Virus record (IMG/VR): IMGVR_UViG_3300033153_007754 | Coordinates: 89,501 to 153,500 of that record | Source: a virus | Reading direction: 5' to 3' (one strand) | DNA length: 64,000 nt | Shown: piece after piece, positions 26,399 through 37,300 of the stretch | Numbering within the stretch: the stretch's first letter is position 1 | Layout of the letters: every line of letters begins with the position of its first letter | Translations under genes and position numbers: made by a program | The notes under the pieces: model-generated | Database searches by the model: none | What the model was told of the DNA's origin: nothing | The model's input: only the letters and a program-made list of their open reading frames with translations

Positions 26399-27865
26399 TT
26401 AAGACTTTGTAGCCATAAATCCGATATCAGCTAATACCAACTTTCTATAGTAATTTTCAGCACCATAAAGGTCTGTTGCAATACCATATCTACTAGATAA
26501 AAGTTTCTTTCTACGGAAATCATTTTCACCGATTGCAGACTCAACCTCGATTGGACGGTAAGGGCAAAAGATAATTCCGTTATCCCTTTCTGTCATTCCT
26601 TTATAACCAATTAATGCACTTAACGCATCACGTTGATTATCATTAAAAATATTGAATTTTCCACCTAAAGTACCAATAAAACCTTCACCTGTTGGACTAA
26701 CTTGTGCGGCTGGCTTGAAGTTCGGCATTGCTTGTATAAAGGTAGAAAATGTAGAACCACCAACAATCCAATTCGCTTCACCCTTTCTGTTACTTTTATT
26801 TATCATTTTAGCTTGATTCAATAATTCAATCCAAATGGTTTGTAACTTGGTCATTTCAGACACATGATGCGACATTTGTGTATCAACTTGAATTGTGTAA
26901 GTACCATTCAATATAGCTTTGGCTTCAATTTCAGCCAAAATTTCACCATCAGTTTCTCTTGCAAGTAAATAAGCACCATTTGTTAAAATATCATCTTCAA
27001 TATCAAATCCATGTGAGGATAACATATCTTGTCTAGCATACTTAGAAAATTCTGCTGTTAACTCTCTTGCTTTCGCAGTAACAGTTTGTGAAACGGTTTT
27101 AAATCCCATTCTATTTCTTTTTACAACATTATCTTCCCAATATGTTTCACTTTGTGGACCTGTATAATTCTTAAAATAGGTATAAGCGATATCATCATTA
27201 TTTAAACCTAAAGTAAAGGCATAAGTAGTACCACCTTGTGTAATTTCTACATCAGTTACAGAATCATTAATATCAGCTTTTAAAGCGGCCAAAGTTGTTG
27301 ACGCAAAATCTGTTATCTTAAATAATACTCTATTACCTTCAAGATGTACTTTTAAAACCTTAACACCTTCAGAGGCAGTTGTACCACTACTACCATCATC
27401 TGTTGCAATAGTATAAACACTATTCACCAAATCATCAGTACCATCATCACCTTCACTATCCATAACAACAATTAACGAAGTTCCTTGGTCAACAATTTTA
27501 CTATTAGTTCCACCAATATCTGTATCAAGAGAACCTTGAAGGTGGTATCTTAAAGCATATTGTTCACCAGTATTGGCGCTCATTGGAACAACACCAACCA
27601 GTTGTGTACTAAATAATTGAGGAACCATTCTTGTTACAAGTGGTAAAATAATTGGCGAGTGAAGAGCTGTGCTTCCGTGGCCAACAAATGCTTGCGGGTC
27701 TTCTTTCATCATCTGCTTTGTGTTTTCCACAAGAGCGTTTGTAATCCATTGCGTACGTCTATCTGTTATACCATTCTTAGCTAACAAACCGTTTACTCTT
27801 GCTTCGTCAAACTTACCCATTACTGCGAATAATTCATTCTCAGTTAATCTTTTTTTTGTTTGCAT
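26399..27865 (-). CDS. Major capsid protein, T4 gp23-like
   Basis: 488 residues. Matches the gp23 pattern: APIILPLVTRMVPQLFSTQLVGVVPMSANTGEQYALRY type N-terminal arm (here TALHSPIILPLVTRMVPQLF), GFDIEDDILTNG-type centre, then WIVGGSTFSTFIQAMPNF and the C-terminal GIIFCPYRPIEVESAIG and SRYGIATDLYGAENYYRKL. Slightly shorter than T4 gp23 (521). T4 cleaves this protein after a prohead protease site, and no protease gene is recognised here. Preceded by a TATAAATA box at 27906-27913 and AAGGAG. Confidence 0.95.
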   Translation of the reverse strand: MQTKKRLTENELFAVMGKFDEARVNGLLAKNGITDRRTQWITNALVENTKQMMKEDPQAFVGHGSTALHSPIILPLVTRMVPQLFSTQLVGVVPMSANTGEQYALRYHLQGSLDTDIGGTNSKIVDQGTSLIVVMDSEGDDGTDDLVNSVYTIATDDGSSGTTASEGVKVLKVHLEGNRVLFKITDFASTTLAALKADINDSVTDVEITQGGTTYAFTLGLNNDDIAYTYFKNYTGPQSETYWEDNVVKRNRMGFKTVSQTVTAKARELTAEFSKYARQDMLSSHGFDIEDDILTNGAYLLARETDGEILAEIEAKAILNGTYTIQVDTQMSHHVSEMTKLQTIWIELLNQAKMINKSNRKGEANWIVGGSTFSTFIQAMPNFKPAAQVSPTGEGFIGTLGGKFNIFNDNQRDALSALIGYKGMTERDNGIIFCPYRPIEVESAIGENDFRRKKLLSSRYGIATDLYGAENYYRKLVLADIGFMATKS

Positions 27866-27905
27866 GTTACACTCCTTTAAAATGTTTTAGCGCATTCTTT
27901 AAATC

Positions 27906-27913
27906 TATTTATA
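27906..27913 (-). promoter_or_regulatory. T4-late-type box before the capsid gene
   Basis: TATAAATA on the - strand about 40 bases before the start codon, an exact match to the T4 late promoter octamer. Confidence 0.6.
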
Positions 27914-27917
27914 TATG

Positions 27918-28988
27918 TTAATACATGTCGTAATAATCATCTAAATAAGCAAGTACATTATCAACCTGTGTGGCTGGAACTAAATCAATTTGATTAGCTT
28001 CACTGGTTAACTCAACTTTACTTGTTTGTTTTGTTTCAGGTACTTCTTCAATTTTCTTTTCTTCCAAATCTTCACACATAAACCCAAAGTCCCACTCATG
28101 TCCATAGTCAACATTTTTACTGTTATCTAAAGAATTTAAATAACTCTCTTTACCATCTTCCATGAAACTATTTTTAACAAGACCAACCTCAGGGTTTAAC
28201 ACGGAATTAATTTCTTCATTAGTGTTTGTATTCATAAATGTTTGGGGTGTAACTAATGGGGCATTTCCTTGTACAACCGCTTCTTTAAATACATCACCAT
28301 TTTCTGGAACACTCCAAAAATCCTGACTAAGCATTTTATTTTCTTTTTTCTTTTCATTGTTTTCTATTGATACATTGCGATTTTTTGTAACCAAACCACC
28401 TTCGATTTTACTTTCTAATTGATTAATTACTTCTTCAACAATTGGTATACTTAAAATGTTTTTTATAGTCTCTTCATCATCAACAAGTTTAGATTTCAGT
28501 GTTTTATACGTAATGATTTTTTCATCATCACCCTTTACTTCACTAATATCTTCATTTAAAAACTTATGGAATAAATCAATACTATCACCTCGTGTGGTTT
28601 CGGGTTTTAATTCTTTAACTTTTTTTATAAATTTAAAATAATTTTCAGAGATACCCTTGACTCCCATTTCTTTCTGTATTTCCTCACCAAAACGTACTTT
28701 ATCCGACATACTACCCCTTTTAGTTCTATCAAGAACTTTTTCATTTTTTTTGATTTTTATACTTTTAACTTTCACATTACCATTTGTTTTAACTGTAACT
28801 GTTGGTTTTGTTGTTATATCATTTTTAACAATATCAGTAACACCCTTAACAGCATCTTTAACTAAATTAGTTCCACCATTATTTTTTTCCGGTTTTCTAA
28901 TCTTCATGCTTAAATCGTTTAGGTTTTTTTCGGATACATTTATATTATATTTTCCGAACAGGTTTTTTATATTTGCTTTTAGACCCAT
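27918..28988 (-). CDS. Probable head-assembly or scaffold protein
   Basis: 356 residues, charged and low-complexity in places. A Lys-rich N-terminal third (KVKSIKIKKNEKVLDRTK), acidic middle, and Gln/Asn/Thr-rich C-terminus. The gene just before the capsid gene in transcription order is gp22 scaffold or gp21 protease in T4, but no serine-protease motif is seen here, so a scaffold or core role is the inference. AATAAATA box at 29012-29023. Confidence 0.5.
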   Translation of the reverse strand: MGLKANIKNLFGKYNINVSEKNLNDLSMKIRKPEKNNGGTNLVKDAVKGVTDIVKNDITTKPTVTVKTNGNVKVKSIKIKKNEKVLDRTKRGSMSDKVRFGEEIQKEMGVKGISENYFKFIKKVKELKPETTRGDSIDLFHKFLNEDISEVKGDDEKIITYKTLKSKLVDDEETIKNILSIPIVEEVINQLESKIEGGLVTKNRNVSIENNEKKKENKMLSQDFWSVPENGDVFKEAVVQGNAPLVTPQTFMNTNTNEEINSVLNPEVGLVKNSFMEDGKESYLNSLDNSKNVDYGHEWDFGFMCEDLEEKKIEEVPETKQTSKVELTSEANQIDLVPATQVDNVLAYLDDYYDMY

Positions 28989-29011
28989 ATTTGCATCCCT
29001 TTTATAAATAT

Positions 29012-29023
29012 AATTTATTTATG
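29012..29023 (-). promoter_or_regulatory. Late-promoter-like box
   Basis: CATAAATAAATT on the - strand, about 25 bases before the start of the 356-residue head gene, matching the other boxes. Confidence 0.5.
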
Positions 29024-29052
29024 TTTTTTTTTAAAAGTGTTTTTTTTGATAT

Positions 29053-29757
29053 CTATCGATTGTATATTTCTTCTATTTTTTCAGATAAAACACCTGATTT
29101 AAGTTCTTTTTTGTGATTTTCTAATTCATTTAGTTCATTTTCTGAAAAGAATTGCAATTTAAATTCATCATCACTTGTTACTATAAAATCTGATTCAATA
29201 ATACCTTCTTTGATTAATTCAATTAAATCTTTAATACTTGCACCATTATCAAAATTTTCTTTAAATAAATTTAATGAAACATTATCAAATTCTTTTAAAT
29301 CCTTTATTACATTTTCTTGAACTAATGTATTTAAGTCACTTATTTCATTAACCATGTTTTCTGGTAATGTAATCATATTCAGTTCTTTGATGTTTTCACC
29401 TAATTTTCTTTTAGTTATAGCGGCTTTTCTTTTTGCTGAACTTGTTTGTTTAGGCTTTTTTTTATTTTTCATTCTCAAACTTCTTTTTTTATCCGCTGCT
29501 TTTTGTGCCGCTGTTTTCTTTACTTTTCTAACCCGCCCATTTTCATCAACTTCGATTCGATAATTAGGGTCATCGCCTAACTTTTTTTTCATGGCTCTAT
29601 ATTTTAATGCAACTGTTTTACCATGTTTAGCTAATATACTGGCAATACTCTCATTTAAAACATCAAACCCATCCTTTTTACTTTCTTCTAAAACCTCTTT
29701 TTTCTTTTTAATTATACCTAAAATCTTATTAAAACTTTCATTAATATTTTCCCTCAT
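29053..29757 (-). CDS. Basic protein of the head module
   Basis: 234 residues. Very Lys/Arg-rich middle (AAQKAADKKRSLRMKNKKKP, then SSAKRKAAITKRK) between helical ends. Such a basic block suits binding DNA or an acidic core inside the prohead. Position next to the scaffold-like and neck genes supports a prohead core protein. Unproven. Confidence 0.5.
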   Translation of the reverse strand: MRENINESFNKILGIIKKKKEVLEESKKDGFDVLNESIASILAKHGKTVALKYRAMKKKLGDDPNYRIEVDENGRVRKVKKTAAQKAADKKRSLRMKNKKKPKQTSSAKRKAAITKRKLGENIKELNMITLPENMVNEISDLNTLVQENVIKDLKEFDNVSLNLFKENFDNGASIKDLIELIKEGIIESDFIVTSDDEFKLQFFSENELNELENHKKELKSGVLSEKIEEIYNR

Positions 29758-29768
29758 AGTTCACCTTC

Positions 29769-30425
29769 CTAACGCTTAAAAGGGTTATTGTCATCATTAT
29801 AAAATTCGTTCATATCACTTTCAATATCTGTCAATGTTTCTGTTTCATTAATTGCATTTATATTATCATTTTCAGTTCTAAATTCTGTTTTTTCACCAGA
29901 ATATTTATATTGTTTAGATTTCAGTTTATATAGGTAATTTTTACCACCCGAATAAAAAGAATTATCAACTTCATCATCAACAAATATAATTTTAAAAATC
30001 TTAGTTGATGGTGTATGTATTATTAAATCACCAATTATTGGTCGTCTACCTAATACCCTCTCTATAGTATTAATGTCAATTAAAAATGTAACTTCATCAT
30101 CAATTGTAACACCACCTAAATTAAAAAAATCACCACTCCCATCAAAGCTGTTATTATTTTCCATTAACATTCTAATTTTAAAAACATCTTTATATACTTT
30201 TTTCTTTAATTCACCCAGTACAAAATTTATATCTATATTGTTAATATCTAATTTTATAAACTCAACATCAACACCAAATAATGATATATATTCAGCACTT
30301 TGTATTTCATTTAAATTTTGTAATTCTAATGTATCATTATTAAATTTCATGTAAATATTTGCATTAACATCTTCTATGTTGTTAGCCGTGTTATTACCGT
30401 TTAATAAATCTTCTATAAAAGCCAT
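29769..30425 (-). CDS. Neck protein, gp14-like
   Basis: 218 residues. The order LFGVDVEFIKL, KIRMLMENNNSFDGSGDFFN, LGGVTIDDEVTFLI, RRPIIGDLIIH, KIFKIIFVDDEVDNSFYSGG and YLYKLKSKQYKYSGEKTEF matches the T4 gp14 family, which closes the head-tail neck above the tail terminator. Length close to gp14 (256). In the T4 map gp13 and gp14 are adjacent, but here the gp13-like gene is about 20 kb away. Confidence 0.8.
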   Translation of the reverse strand: MAFIEDLLNGNNTANNIEDVNANIYMKFNNDTLELQNLNEIQSAEYISLFGVDVEFIKLDINNIDINFVLGELKKKVYKDVFKIRMLMENNNSFDGSGDFFNLGGVTIDDEVTFLIDINTIERVLGRRPIIGDLIIHTPSTKIFKIIFVDDEVDNSFYSGGKNYLYKLKSKQYKYSGEKTEFRTENDNINAINETETLTDIESDMNEFYNDDNNPFKR

Positions 30426-30426
30426 T

Positions 30427-31089
30427 TTAAAACCTTAATTCATGTATGTTAATTTTCAATTCTTTTAGTAGTTTATCAACATCTTTTTTAAATTTCTTAG
30501 GGAAATATAATAGTGATGAATTGGCAATATCTACATACATAATATTACTACCTTTATTCCCAATATTAAATGTTACAGTTTTATTCTCTATAGATGTTGT
30601 TGCTATTTTAATATCACCATTCCGTAATAGTTTCAAAATATTTTTTAAGGATTCCCTTGAAATATCTTCCAATTTTGGCAAATATCTATATTCAATTTTC
30701 ATTTCCTTTGAGTCATTTAATAAGTCTAAGCCATCATTCTCAAATCTTGTCAAGAAAAAGGTAAGTGAATCAAAATAGTTTTGAGTTGAACCGATACGAT
30801 TCTTTTCATTTCTTAACTCGTATTCTTCTGTTATATCATCATTAGAATAAACTAGATATATAACACCATCATCATCAGTAATAAATGAAACATAATTAAA
30901 ATTTTCCTTAATATTATATGCACCATCAGGATTAATAAACATATCAAATAATAGGTTTTCTGTTTCTAAATCTTCAATTATTTTCAAAATAATATTTTTA
31001 ATTTTAGGTGTACTATATTTTTCTAAAATTTCATCTTCTGAATACAGTAAACCTCTTTCTAATACTTGCAAAAATGTATTTAATTCCAT
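30427..31089 (-). CDS. Unknown protein of the tail module
   Basis: About 220 residues. Start at the second ATG, nine bases after AGGA. Alternating helices and strands, no motif recognised. Between sheath and gp14-like genes, so it may be the tail terminator (gp15 position) or another neck component. Inference from place only. Confidence 0.5.
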   Translation of the reverse strand: MELNTFLQVLERGLLYSEDEILEKYSTPKIKNIILKIIEDLETENLLFDMFINPDGAYNIKENFNYVSFITDDDGVIYLVYSNDDITEEYELRNEKNRIGSTQNYFDSLTFFLTRFENDGLDLLNDSKEMKIEYRYLPKLEDISRESLKNILKLLRNGDIKIATTSIENKTVTFNIGNKGSNIMYVDIANSSLLYFPKKFKKDVDKLLKELKINIHELRF

Positions 31090-31102
31090 GTTCATCCTAT
31101 AT

Positions 31103-31129
31103 AAAAAAACAGGGGTTATATAACCCCTA
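31103..31129 (-). terminator. Terminator after the sheath gene
   Basis: On the - strand AGGGGTTA/TAACCCCT, a near-perfect hairpin, followed by GTTTTTTT. It lies just upstream of the next gene, so it separates sheath from neck transcripts, at least partly. Confidence 0.85.
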
Positions 31130-31145
31130 TCTTAAATATTAAAAA

Positions 31146-33626
31146 TTATAATAATGATTTATTCTTAGCTCTTGCAAAAATACGTTCAATTGCTGTTTTA
31201 TGGTCAATACCATAATCAAGATATAAGTCAGTTGCACCTTCAGTATTGTTAGTTAAATCACACACAACAATAAAAGCATCAATTCCCCTGTTATCTAATT
31301 CATTTTGTAAATATTTAGATACAATTCTTTGTAACTTATCCCTTGTTGGTGCATCATTATCTTCAGCAACAAAAGAATCAACCATTTCATCAATGTAATA
31401 CATACATTCATTATGCTTAAATCGTACGTTAACACGGTTTAATGAGCTTTCTGTGTTTAACCCTGTTTTATTACCTACCTTGACGATACCAGTGTTTTTC
31501 TTGAATATCAATGGATTCACACGTCTTAAATATAACTCATTTGCATCGTCTTTACCAGGTACCCACTCAACCGATTTATAACGACTCGCAACACCTCTAT
31601 TTTTACCAAACACACCTTTTTGTCTTCCATAAACATCCATTGCCTGAATGTCATTTTTTATCATCACAACATTGGATGGAATCCTAATATCTTTATCCCC
31701 ATATTTGTTACTTATATTAAAAAATGTTGGCAAAGTTTCATATGCGTGTCTTGTACTAGAAATACCCCAACCACCAGCATCAAACCATGTTTCAAATGCT
31801 CCAATTATATCAGCATTTAATTGTAAAGAATAAGGTAAATTAAATTTACCAAATGTATCTAATTGTGAATCTATAACAGAAGTATTAACACCTTCATTAA
31901 TGATAGCTAAATCAGCAGCGCTATATGTTCCATTTCCCGTTAAAACAAGTGGACAGGTATATTCTTCCAAACCAAATTGTTTATATGCAGTTAGAACATC
32001 ATTTGCGACAATTGTACCATCAGCACCATTTTCTAATGTAACATCAATATCCAAATGGTTAACCACTTCATCAGGCAAGTTCACAAATATACTAATCAAT
32101 TTAGATTGTGCAATTAACTTATCTTCAATATAGTATCTATTACCATTATCATCCCTTGCCGTAACATCTGTATTAACTGTAACAATAAACTTTTCTGATA
32201 CACTACCATTTGCAACTAAAATTAATAATTCATGGTCTGCGAAAGTTCTGAAATTAACAAGTTTTTTTAATGTTATAGAACCTTCAATTGCATCTTTACC
32301 ATGTATTTGGACTGTTGTTGTATTTCCCCAAATACCTGGTGTTTTAGCAAAAATGATTATATCTTGTAGATTAATATTGCTTTTTAAATTTGTTTCAAAA
32401 GTACTATCGAATGCATCATAAATTTGTTCAGCAGTTCCATAAACATTGTTTACAGATTGATAAGTAATTGGTCTTGAAATAGTTGCATTTACAATATCTT
32501 GATAATAAAACACAGTATCAAATTGTTCAAAGACATCACCAGAATCATATCTTGCTATAATACTACTATTTACACTTATAACGGGTTTCCCTGTTTCACT
32601 TTCTACATACAAAGTAACAACACCATTATCAATTGTATGTGATATATAATTACAACTTATTTTTGTTGTTATATCAACACCAACAGCAGAAGCAGGCGCA
32701 CTAAAAAAATCACTAACAACATCCGTTCCAGCCGAAGGCGCTTCGATTTCAATACCTGAAACAGTACTGATTTTATCTGAGGATAATACTAAAAAATTGT
32801 TTGAATCAACACTTGCGATATCAACACCAACAGTAGTATTAATTGCACTAATTAAAGATGCTGTATCAGTAACAGTAGATAAATCAATGTCACCATCAAA
32901 ATCAGTTCCATTTAATACTATACCAATAGCATCTCCACCAACACCAGTAAATAAAGAAGCATCTACATCACCTGTTATAATAGCTCTGGAATCACCATCT
33001 TCATCAATATATAATTTATCGTCACTATCTACACTTAAGGAAGCGCCATAAAATTTAAATTTAGAAGTGTTTAGTGGATTATTTGTCACATGGCTTTCAA
33101 CCACATATGGAATCATACCACCATTTGTAACTTCTAAATTAGAAACACCATCAGTAATTGTAATATCAGTTAAATTCTTTACAAAAACTTTTACAGAATC
33201 AACATCATATTCTTCAACTTTAACAAGTGTTACAGCATTGCCATCTATAGCATAAGTAGTAGTACTTAACATGTTAGATAAAACAGTATTAGAAACTATT
33301 AATTCAAAAACAAATGATGGCAAACTATTTGTTATATTTTTCAATGCTGTTTTGGTTGTACCATCATTAAAGGCTCGGGAAACACTAACAATCGAATCCT
33401 GAGACATATAATCAACCACATGCCAATCTTGTATTACATTAGATTTATCACCATCACCAAAAACAGAAGTAAAATTACTATTACTAACATCAATTGGTCG
33501 ACCGATAAAACCTTTTTCAAACGCCCCAGAAAAACCAACTTTTTCGTCTATCACTACCGCAGATGGTGTACTTTCGTCAGGTACTTCTGAAGAATAAACC
33601 CCAGCAATATTTAATACTTTTGCCAT
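31146..33626 (-). CDS. Contractile tail sheath protein, gp18-like
   Basis: 826 residues, forms the outer tube that contracts to inject DNA. The N-terminal MAKVLNIAGVYSSEVPDEST and NVIQDWHVVDY, and the C-terminal NECMYYIDEMVDSFVAEDND with DKLQRIVSKYLQNELDNRGI are the conserved sheath ends. The middle is long and beta-rich (residues about 130-400, Thr/Ser/Asp-rich), likely extra surface domains, making it longer than T4 gp18 (659). Terminator follows. Confidence 0.93.
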   Translation of the reverse strand: MAKVLNIAGVYSSEVPDESTPSAVVIDEKVGFSGAFEKGFIGRPIDVSNSNFTSVFGDGDKSNVIQDWHVVDYMSQDSIVSVSRAFNDGTTKTALKNITNSLPSFVFELIVSNTVLSNMLSTTTYAIDGNAVTLVKVEEYDVDSVKVFVKNLTDITITDGVSNLEVTNGGMIPYVVESHVTNNPLNTSKFKFYGASLSVDSDDKLYIDEDGDSRAIITGDVDASLFTGVGGDAIGIVLNGTDFDGDIDLSTVTDTASLISAINTTVGVDIASVDSNNFLVLSSDKISTVSGIEIEAPSAGTDVVSDFFSAPASAVGVDITTKISCNYISHTIDNGVVTLYVESETGKPVISVNSSIIARYDSGDVFEQFDTVFYYQDIVNATISRPITYQSVNNVYGTAEQIYDAFDSTFETNLKSNINLQDIIIFAKTPGIWGNTTTVQIHGKDAIEGSITLKKLVNFRTFADHELLILVANGSVSEKFIVTVNTDVTARDDNGNRYYIEDKLIAQSKLISIFVNLPDEVVNHLDIDVTLENGADGTIVANDVLTAYKQFGLEEYTCPLVLTGNGTYSAADLAIINEGVNTSVIDSQLDTFGKFNLPYSLQLNADIIGAFETWFDAGGWGISSTRHAYETLPTFFNISNKYGDKDIRIPSNVVMIKNDIQAMDVYGRQKGVFGKNRGVASRYKSVEWVPGKDDANELYLRRVNPLIFKKNTGIVKVGNKTGLNTESSLNRVNVRFKHNECMYYIDEMVDSFVAEDNDAPTRDKLQRIVSKYLQNELDNRGIDAFIVVCDLTNNTEGATDLYLDYGIDHKTAIERIFARAKNKSLL

Positions 33627-33639
33627 ATCTATTTACCTC

Positions 33640-34269
33640 TTATTCAAATTCATTGTTAAAGTTATCTTTACTTATATCAGACAATTTTCCAAAATAGCTA
33701 TTTATGGAATCCAACACATCTGTTAAACCAACTAATGGTATATATTTTTGTTTAGAATATAAAAAAGTTACAGTATATTCCGATACTGATTCTGTATCTT
33801 CACTATTATTTTCAATTTCACTAATTTCTTGTATAAAACAATCTTTTAATAACCATCCATAAACAGGGTTACTCTTAGTATCTCGTTGTACTAATTTTAT
33901 ATCAGCCGTCTTACCATCAAGAATTAAATCACCATTGTCATCAAAATAACTGTTCGATTCCATCCATGCTTGAAAGAATGGTTTTAAAATATGTTTCGGG
34001 TCATTGGATACTGTAATAGTGAAAGGGGAAACTTCCATACTACCAGACAAATGAACTGTATGTCCTTTCCATTTAAATGTTGTAACATTCATAGACGTGG
34101 ATGGCTGATTCATGCTTTTAACTAATGTCATAGCACGAGTTAGCGAGTCTGTTGGTAATTCAATACCTAAAGCACTAGATAACCCTAAAATTTCACCAAT
34201 CGAAATTTCATATTGGCCAGCCCGAAGCCCCTGTGATAAAATATTTTTATAATCTCTTGCTTTACTCAT
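33640..34269 (-). CDS. Tail tube protein, gp19-like
   Basis: 209 residues, inner tube of the tail. RDYKNILSQGLRAGQYEIS, then the beta-barrel segment VTTFKWKGHTVHLSGSMEVS and LILDGKTADIKLVQRDTK, with WLLKDCFIQEISEIE, is the pattern of gp19. Directly precedes the sheath gene in transcription order. AATAAATA box at 34301-34311. T4 has sheath before tube. Confidence 0.85.
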   Translation of the reverse strand: MSKARDYKNILSQGLRAGQYEISIGEILGLSSALGIELPTDSLTRAMTLVKSMNQPSTSMNVTTFKWKGHTVHLSGSMEVSPFTITVSNDPKHILKPFFQAWMESNSYFDDNGDLILDGKTADIKLVQRDTKSNPVYGWLLKDCFIQEISEIENNSEDTESVSEYTVTFLYSKQKYIPLVGLTDVLDSINSYFGKLSDISKDNFNNEFE

Positions 34270-34300
34270 TTATTTAACTCCTTTTTTACTTTCTATAACA

Positions 34301-34311
34301 TATTTATTATT
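34301..34311 (-). promoter_or_regulatory. Late-promoter-like box before the tail tube gene
   Basis: AATAATAAATA on the - strand, about 32 bases before the start codon. Confidence 0.4.
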
Positions 34312-37300
34312 TGAATTTTTCTACTGTATCAATCACAACATTGTAATCAGTTCGATTTAAAGTATTTTCATCAGGATTTATATATTTAAAATCAAACTTT
34401 CTTTTAACAAGGTAATTTCCTTTATCAGTTTCTTTCTTACCATTATTCAAATAAAAATAAAACATTTGTTCAATCATTCTAATAAATTTATCACGTTTAC
34501 CAATACCCAAATCTTCAATTTCACTTAATTCAGCTCCATATACAAATTCTAAAATTGGCTCCATATATGAAAGTACTTTATGTAATGGTAATTTATTAGC
34601 TTTTAATATAGTTTTTTCATCATTCACAAACATAGTAAAAGATAGGTTGTATAAGTTAGCGTCTGTTTTCTTTGCACGTTTAAGAAGCATATTTACACTT
34701 AAAACATTTTCACCACTAATTGGTTCAAAATTATCATAATCACCTTCATTTGCCATAAAATTCAAACTATAAGTTTTATTAATTTCGGTAACAGGATAAT
34801 CGTATTGACTTATTGTTCCATCCCTTGAATCAAAAACAAAAGGGAATCCTTTCCCAGTTTTACTTTTCCCATCTCTCCATGTACCATTCAAATCAGATAA
34901 ATCACCAATTAATGTAACTATATCACTTTTATTTGTGATTTTATTTTTAACACCTTTTACCTCATCAAGTATACCATCAATAATAAAATCAGTTCCTTCT
35001 TCACCCATAGAAACGACTATTTTACTTTCTATATCAGTCACTAAATTTTCTGTTGGTGAAAATGTACTATTTCGGATATAAGGACCGATTTCGTCATAAA
35101 AGTTTTCATCCTTTTTATACCAATATTTTAATGCATTAAATATTGCAATTTTTGTTGCACCTTTATAGAGCCCTGTAATTAAACTTGAAAAACGGTAATC
35201 TCTCTTCAATGCACCTTCATGTTCAACAACAGAGTTGTTATGTCGTACAATATTATCAATAAGCATTTTAAGGAATTTCTCAAAAAACAAAGTACCTTCT
35301 TTTTGTGAAATAACGCTATTTTTAATTAAATCTTTTCTTATTCTTTGGAAGTCAAAAACATGTAAAAAATTATTATCACTTCTTATTGCTAAATCGTGTT
35401 TCTTAATGAATTTGTCGGCAAGCTTATTATTACCTGAAAATATACCATAAGATTCATCAAATGCATCTGCAGGGTGGTATTTATCTACAGTATCCATGAA
35501 GCTTGCATCAAATATTTCCACACCTTTATCATCAGATATACTGCCTAATAATATCATTATAATCTCTTGCTTTTCGTCAACATCAAAGTATAAATCACTA
35601 ACTTCAATTATCATTTCAGCAAAATTAGAATCAATTAAACCTGCGTTTTTCCCCATTAAAACATATTTTGCTACATGAGGTTGGGATACTACAAAGTTAC
35701 GCAAACCATTCGATAACATCTTATTACGATATTGGGATGTAAACCCAACTTTTTTATCAAGTTTATCAAAGCCATATTTTCGACCTGTTTTAATAACATC
35801 ATCATAACGTAAATCAATAAATGGGTATAAACCAATACCAAATAACGCACCCATATCATTACTATTTTCGTATGCAAATTCTATATATTCCTTATAATTC
35901 TTTTCTGTTATATTTGGTAGAACATGTTTAGTTAAGAAATCACCAAATCCAATGTGACTAAAAGCAGCAAGATATGTTTTAAAATCATTAGATTTCTTCC
36001 TGAAAAATTTAAGATATGGGTATACATCATCACTCAATCTGGTGCTATCAGAAATCCTATCAAATAAATCACCTGTTTCACTATTTATCTTTCTAAAATA
36101 TTTTTTGAATTTACTAAATACATGCATATCATTCCAATCCATTATTGACGAATTTTTATGAAAAAACATTTCAGCAATATTGGTTGCTTGTACAATAGTT
36201 CTCAAATCTACTAACCCATTTTTCACACCATTTAATAAGATATTAGCAAGTGATATATGTGTATCACCAAACCACCCTTTATCGTTTGCCTTATCAACAA
36301 ACTTCTTGGCATTTGGTAATACATGGTAATCACCCCATTCTTGAATGCCATACGTAACTAAACGATTTAAAACAACAGCCAACTGGTTGATGTCTTTCAT
36401 TAATAATTCCTTTATCTCTTCTACTTTCCTAACTTCATCGTCAAATGGGTTTTCAAACATTTGTATAAGATACCCAAAACTATATGTATCCAGAAGATGA
36501 CCTTTGTTATCAACACTCTTTAATTCAACGTCATCAGCCTTTTCAGGTGTATCCAATGGTGTTGATGGTGTTGGTATTGTTGCCGGTGATGGTGCTTTGA
36601 TTTCAGGCTCAGAAGGTTGGGTTACTGTTACAGGTTCAATAGGTTTAACCGGTGTTTCAAGTTCTTTGGCAATATCTTCTTCTGGTTCTACGATTCTAGG
36701 TGTTTTATCTACTAAATACCAAGCCTTCCTTTTACCACCCCATCTAAAACCAAAAGATTTGATTTTATTCTTATGTTTATAAGTGTCACCAGAAACCCAC
36801 ATCCAAGTTCCATCCAATTTTATTTCCAACCCATCTAAATTCTTTAATCCTTTATATGCTTCCCATTGTTTTTGGCTTAATTCATCTGTATTTAAACCAC
36901 TTGCATCAATATTTGCATCTGGAACATCTGTTATCACAACTTCTTCAGTATCCTCAATTGGTGCTTCAACTTTCCAATTTTCAATATCACTTTTAAATAA
37001 AGAATTGTATATATTTGCATCTGGAAAAGAATCTTTTAATAATTTTTTTTGTGCTTTTAGTGTATTAAAAAACAAATCTGAATAAGTAATATCTCTATAA
37101 AACTTATCAATATTACTATCACCAATATTTTCCATGTGTATTTGTAAAAACTTACCAACATTTTCCACATTTTCAGGCGTCACAGAAACATCACTTAAAG
37201 ATAACATAGCAAAATAATCATATACTTCATCTTGTGTTAAATAATCATTCAAATTTGTATATAATACATTTAATTCTGTCTCTGGTAATTTACCTCCCAT

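Noticed and set aside
27918-28988. Prohead protease (gp21-like)
   Set aside because: No Ser/His catalytic motif is visible, so only a scaffold-type role was kept.
29591-29779. + strand frames with signal-like starts opposite head genes
   Set aside because: Shadows of Lys-rich genes, which read as Phe/Leu-rich in reverse.
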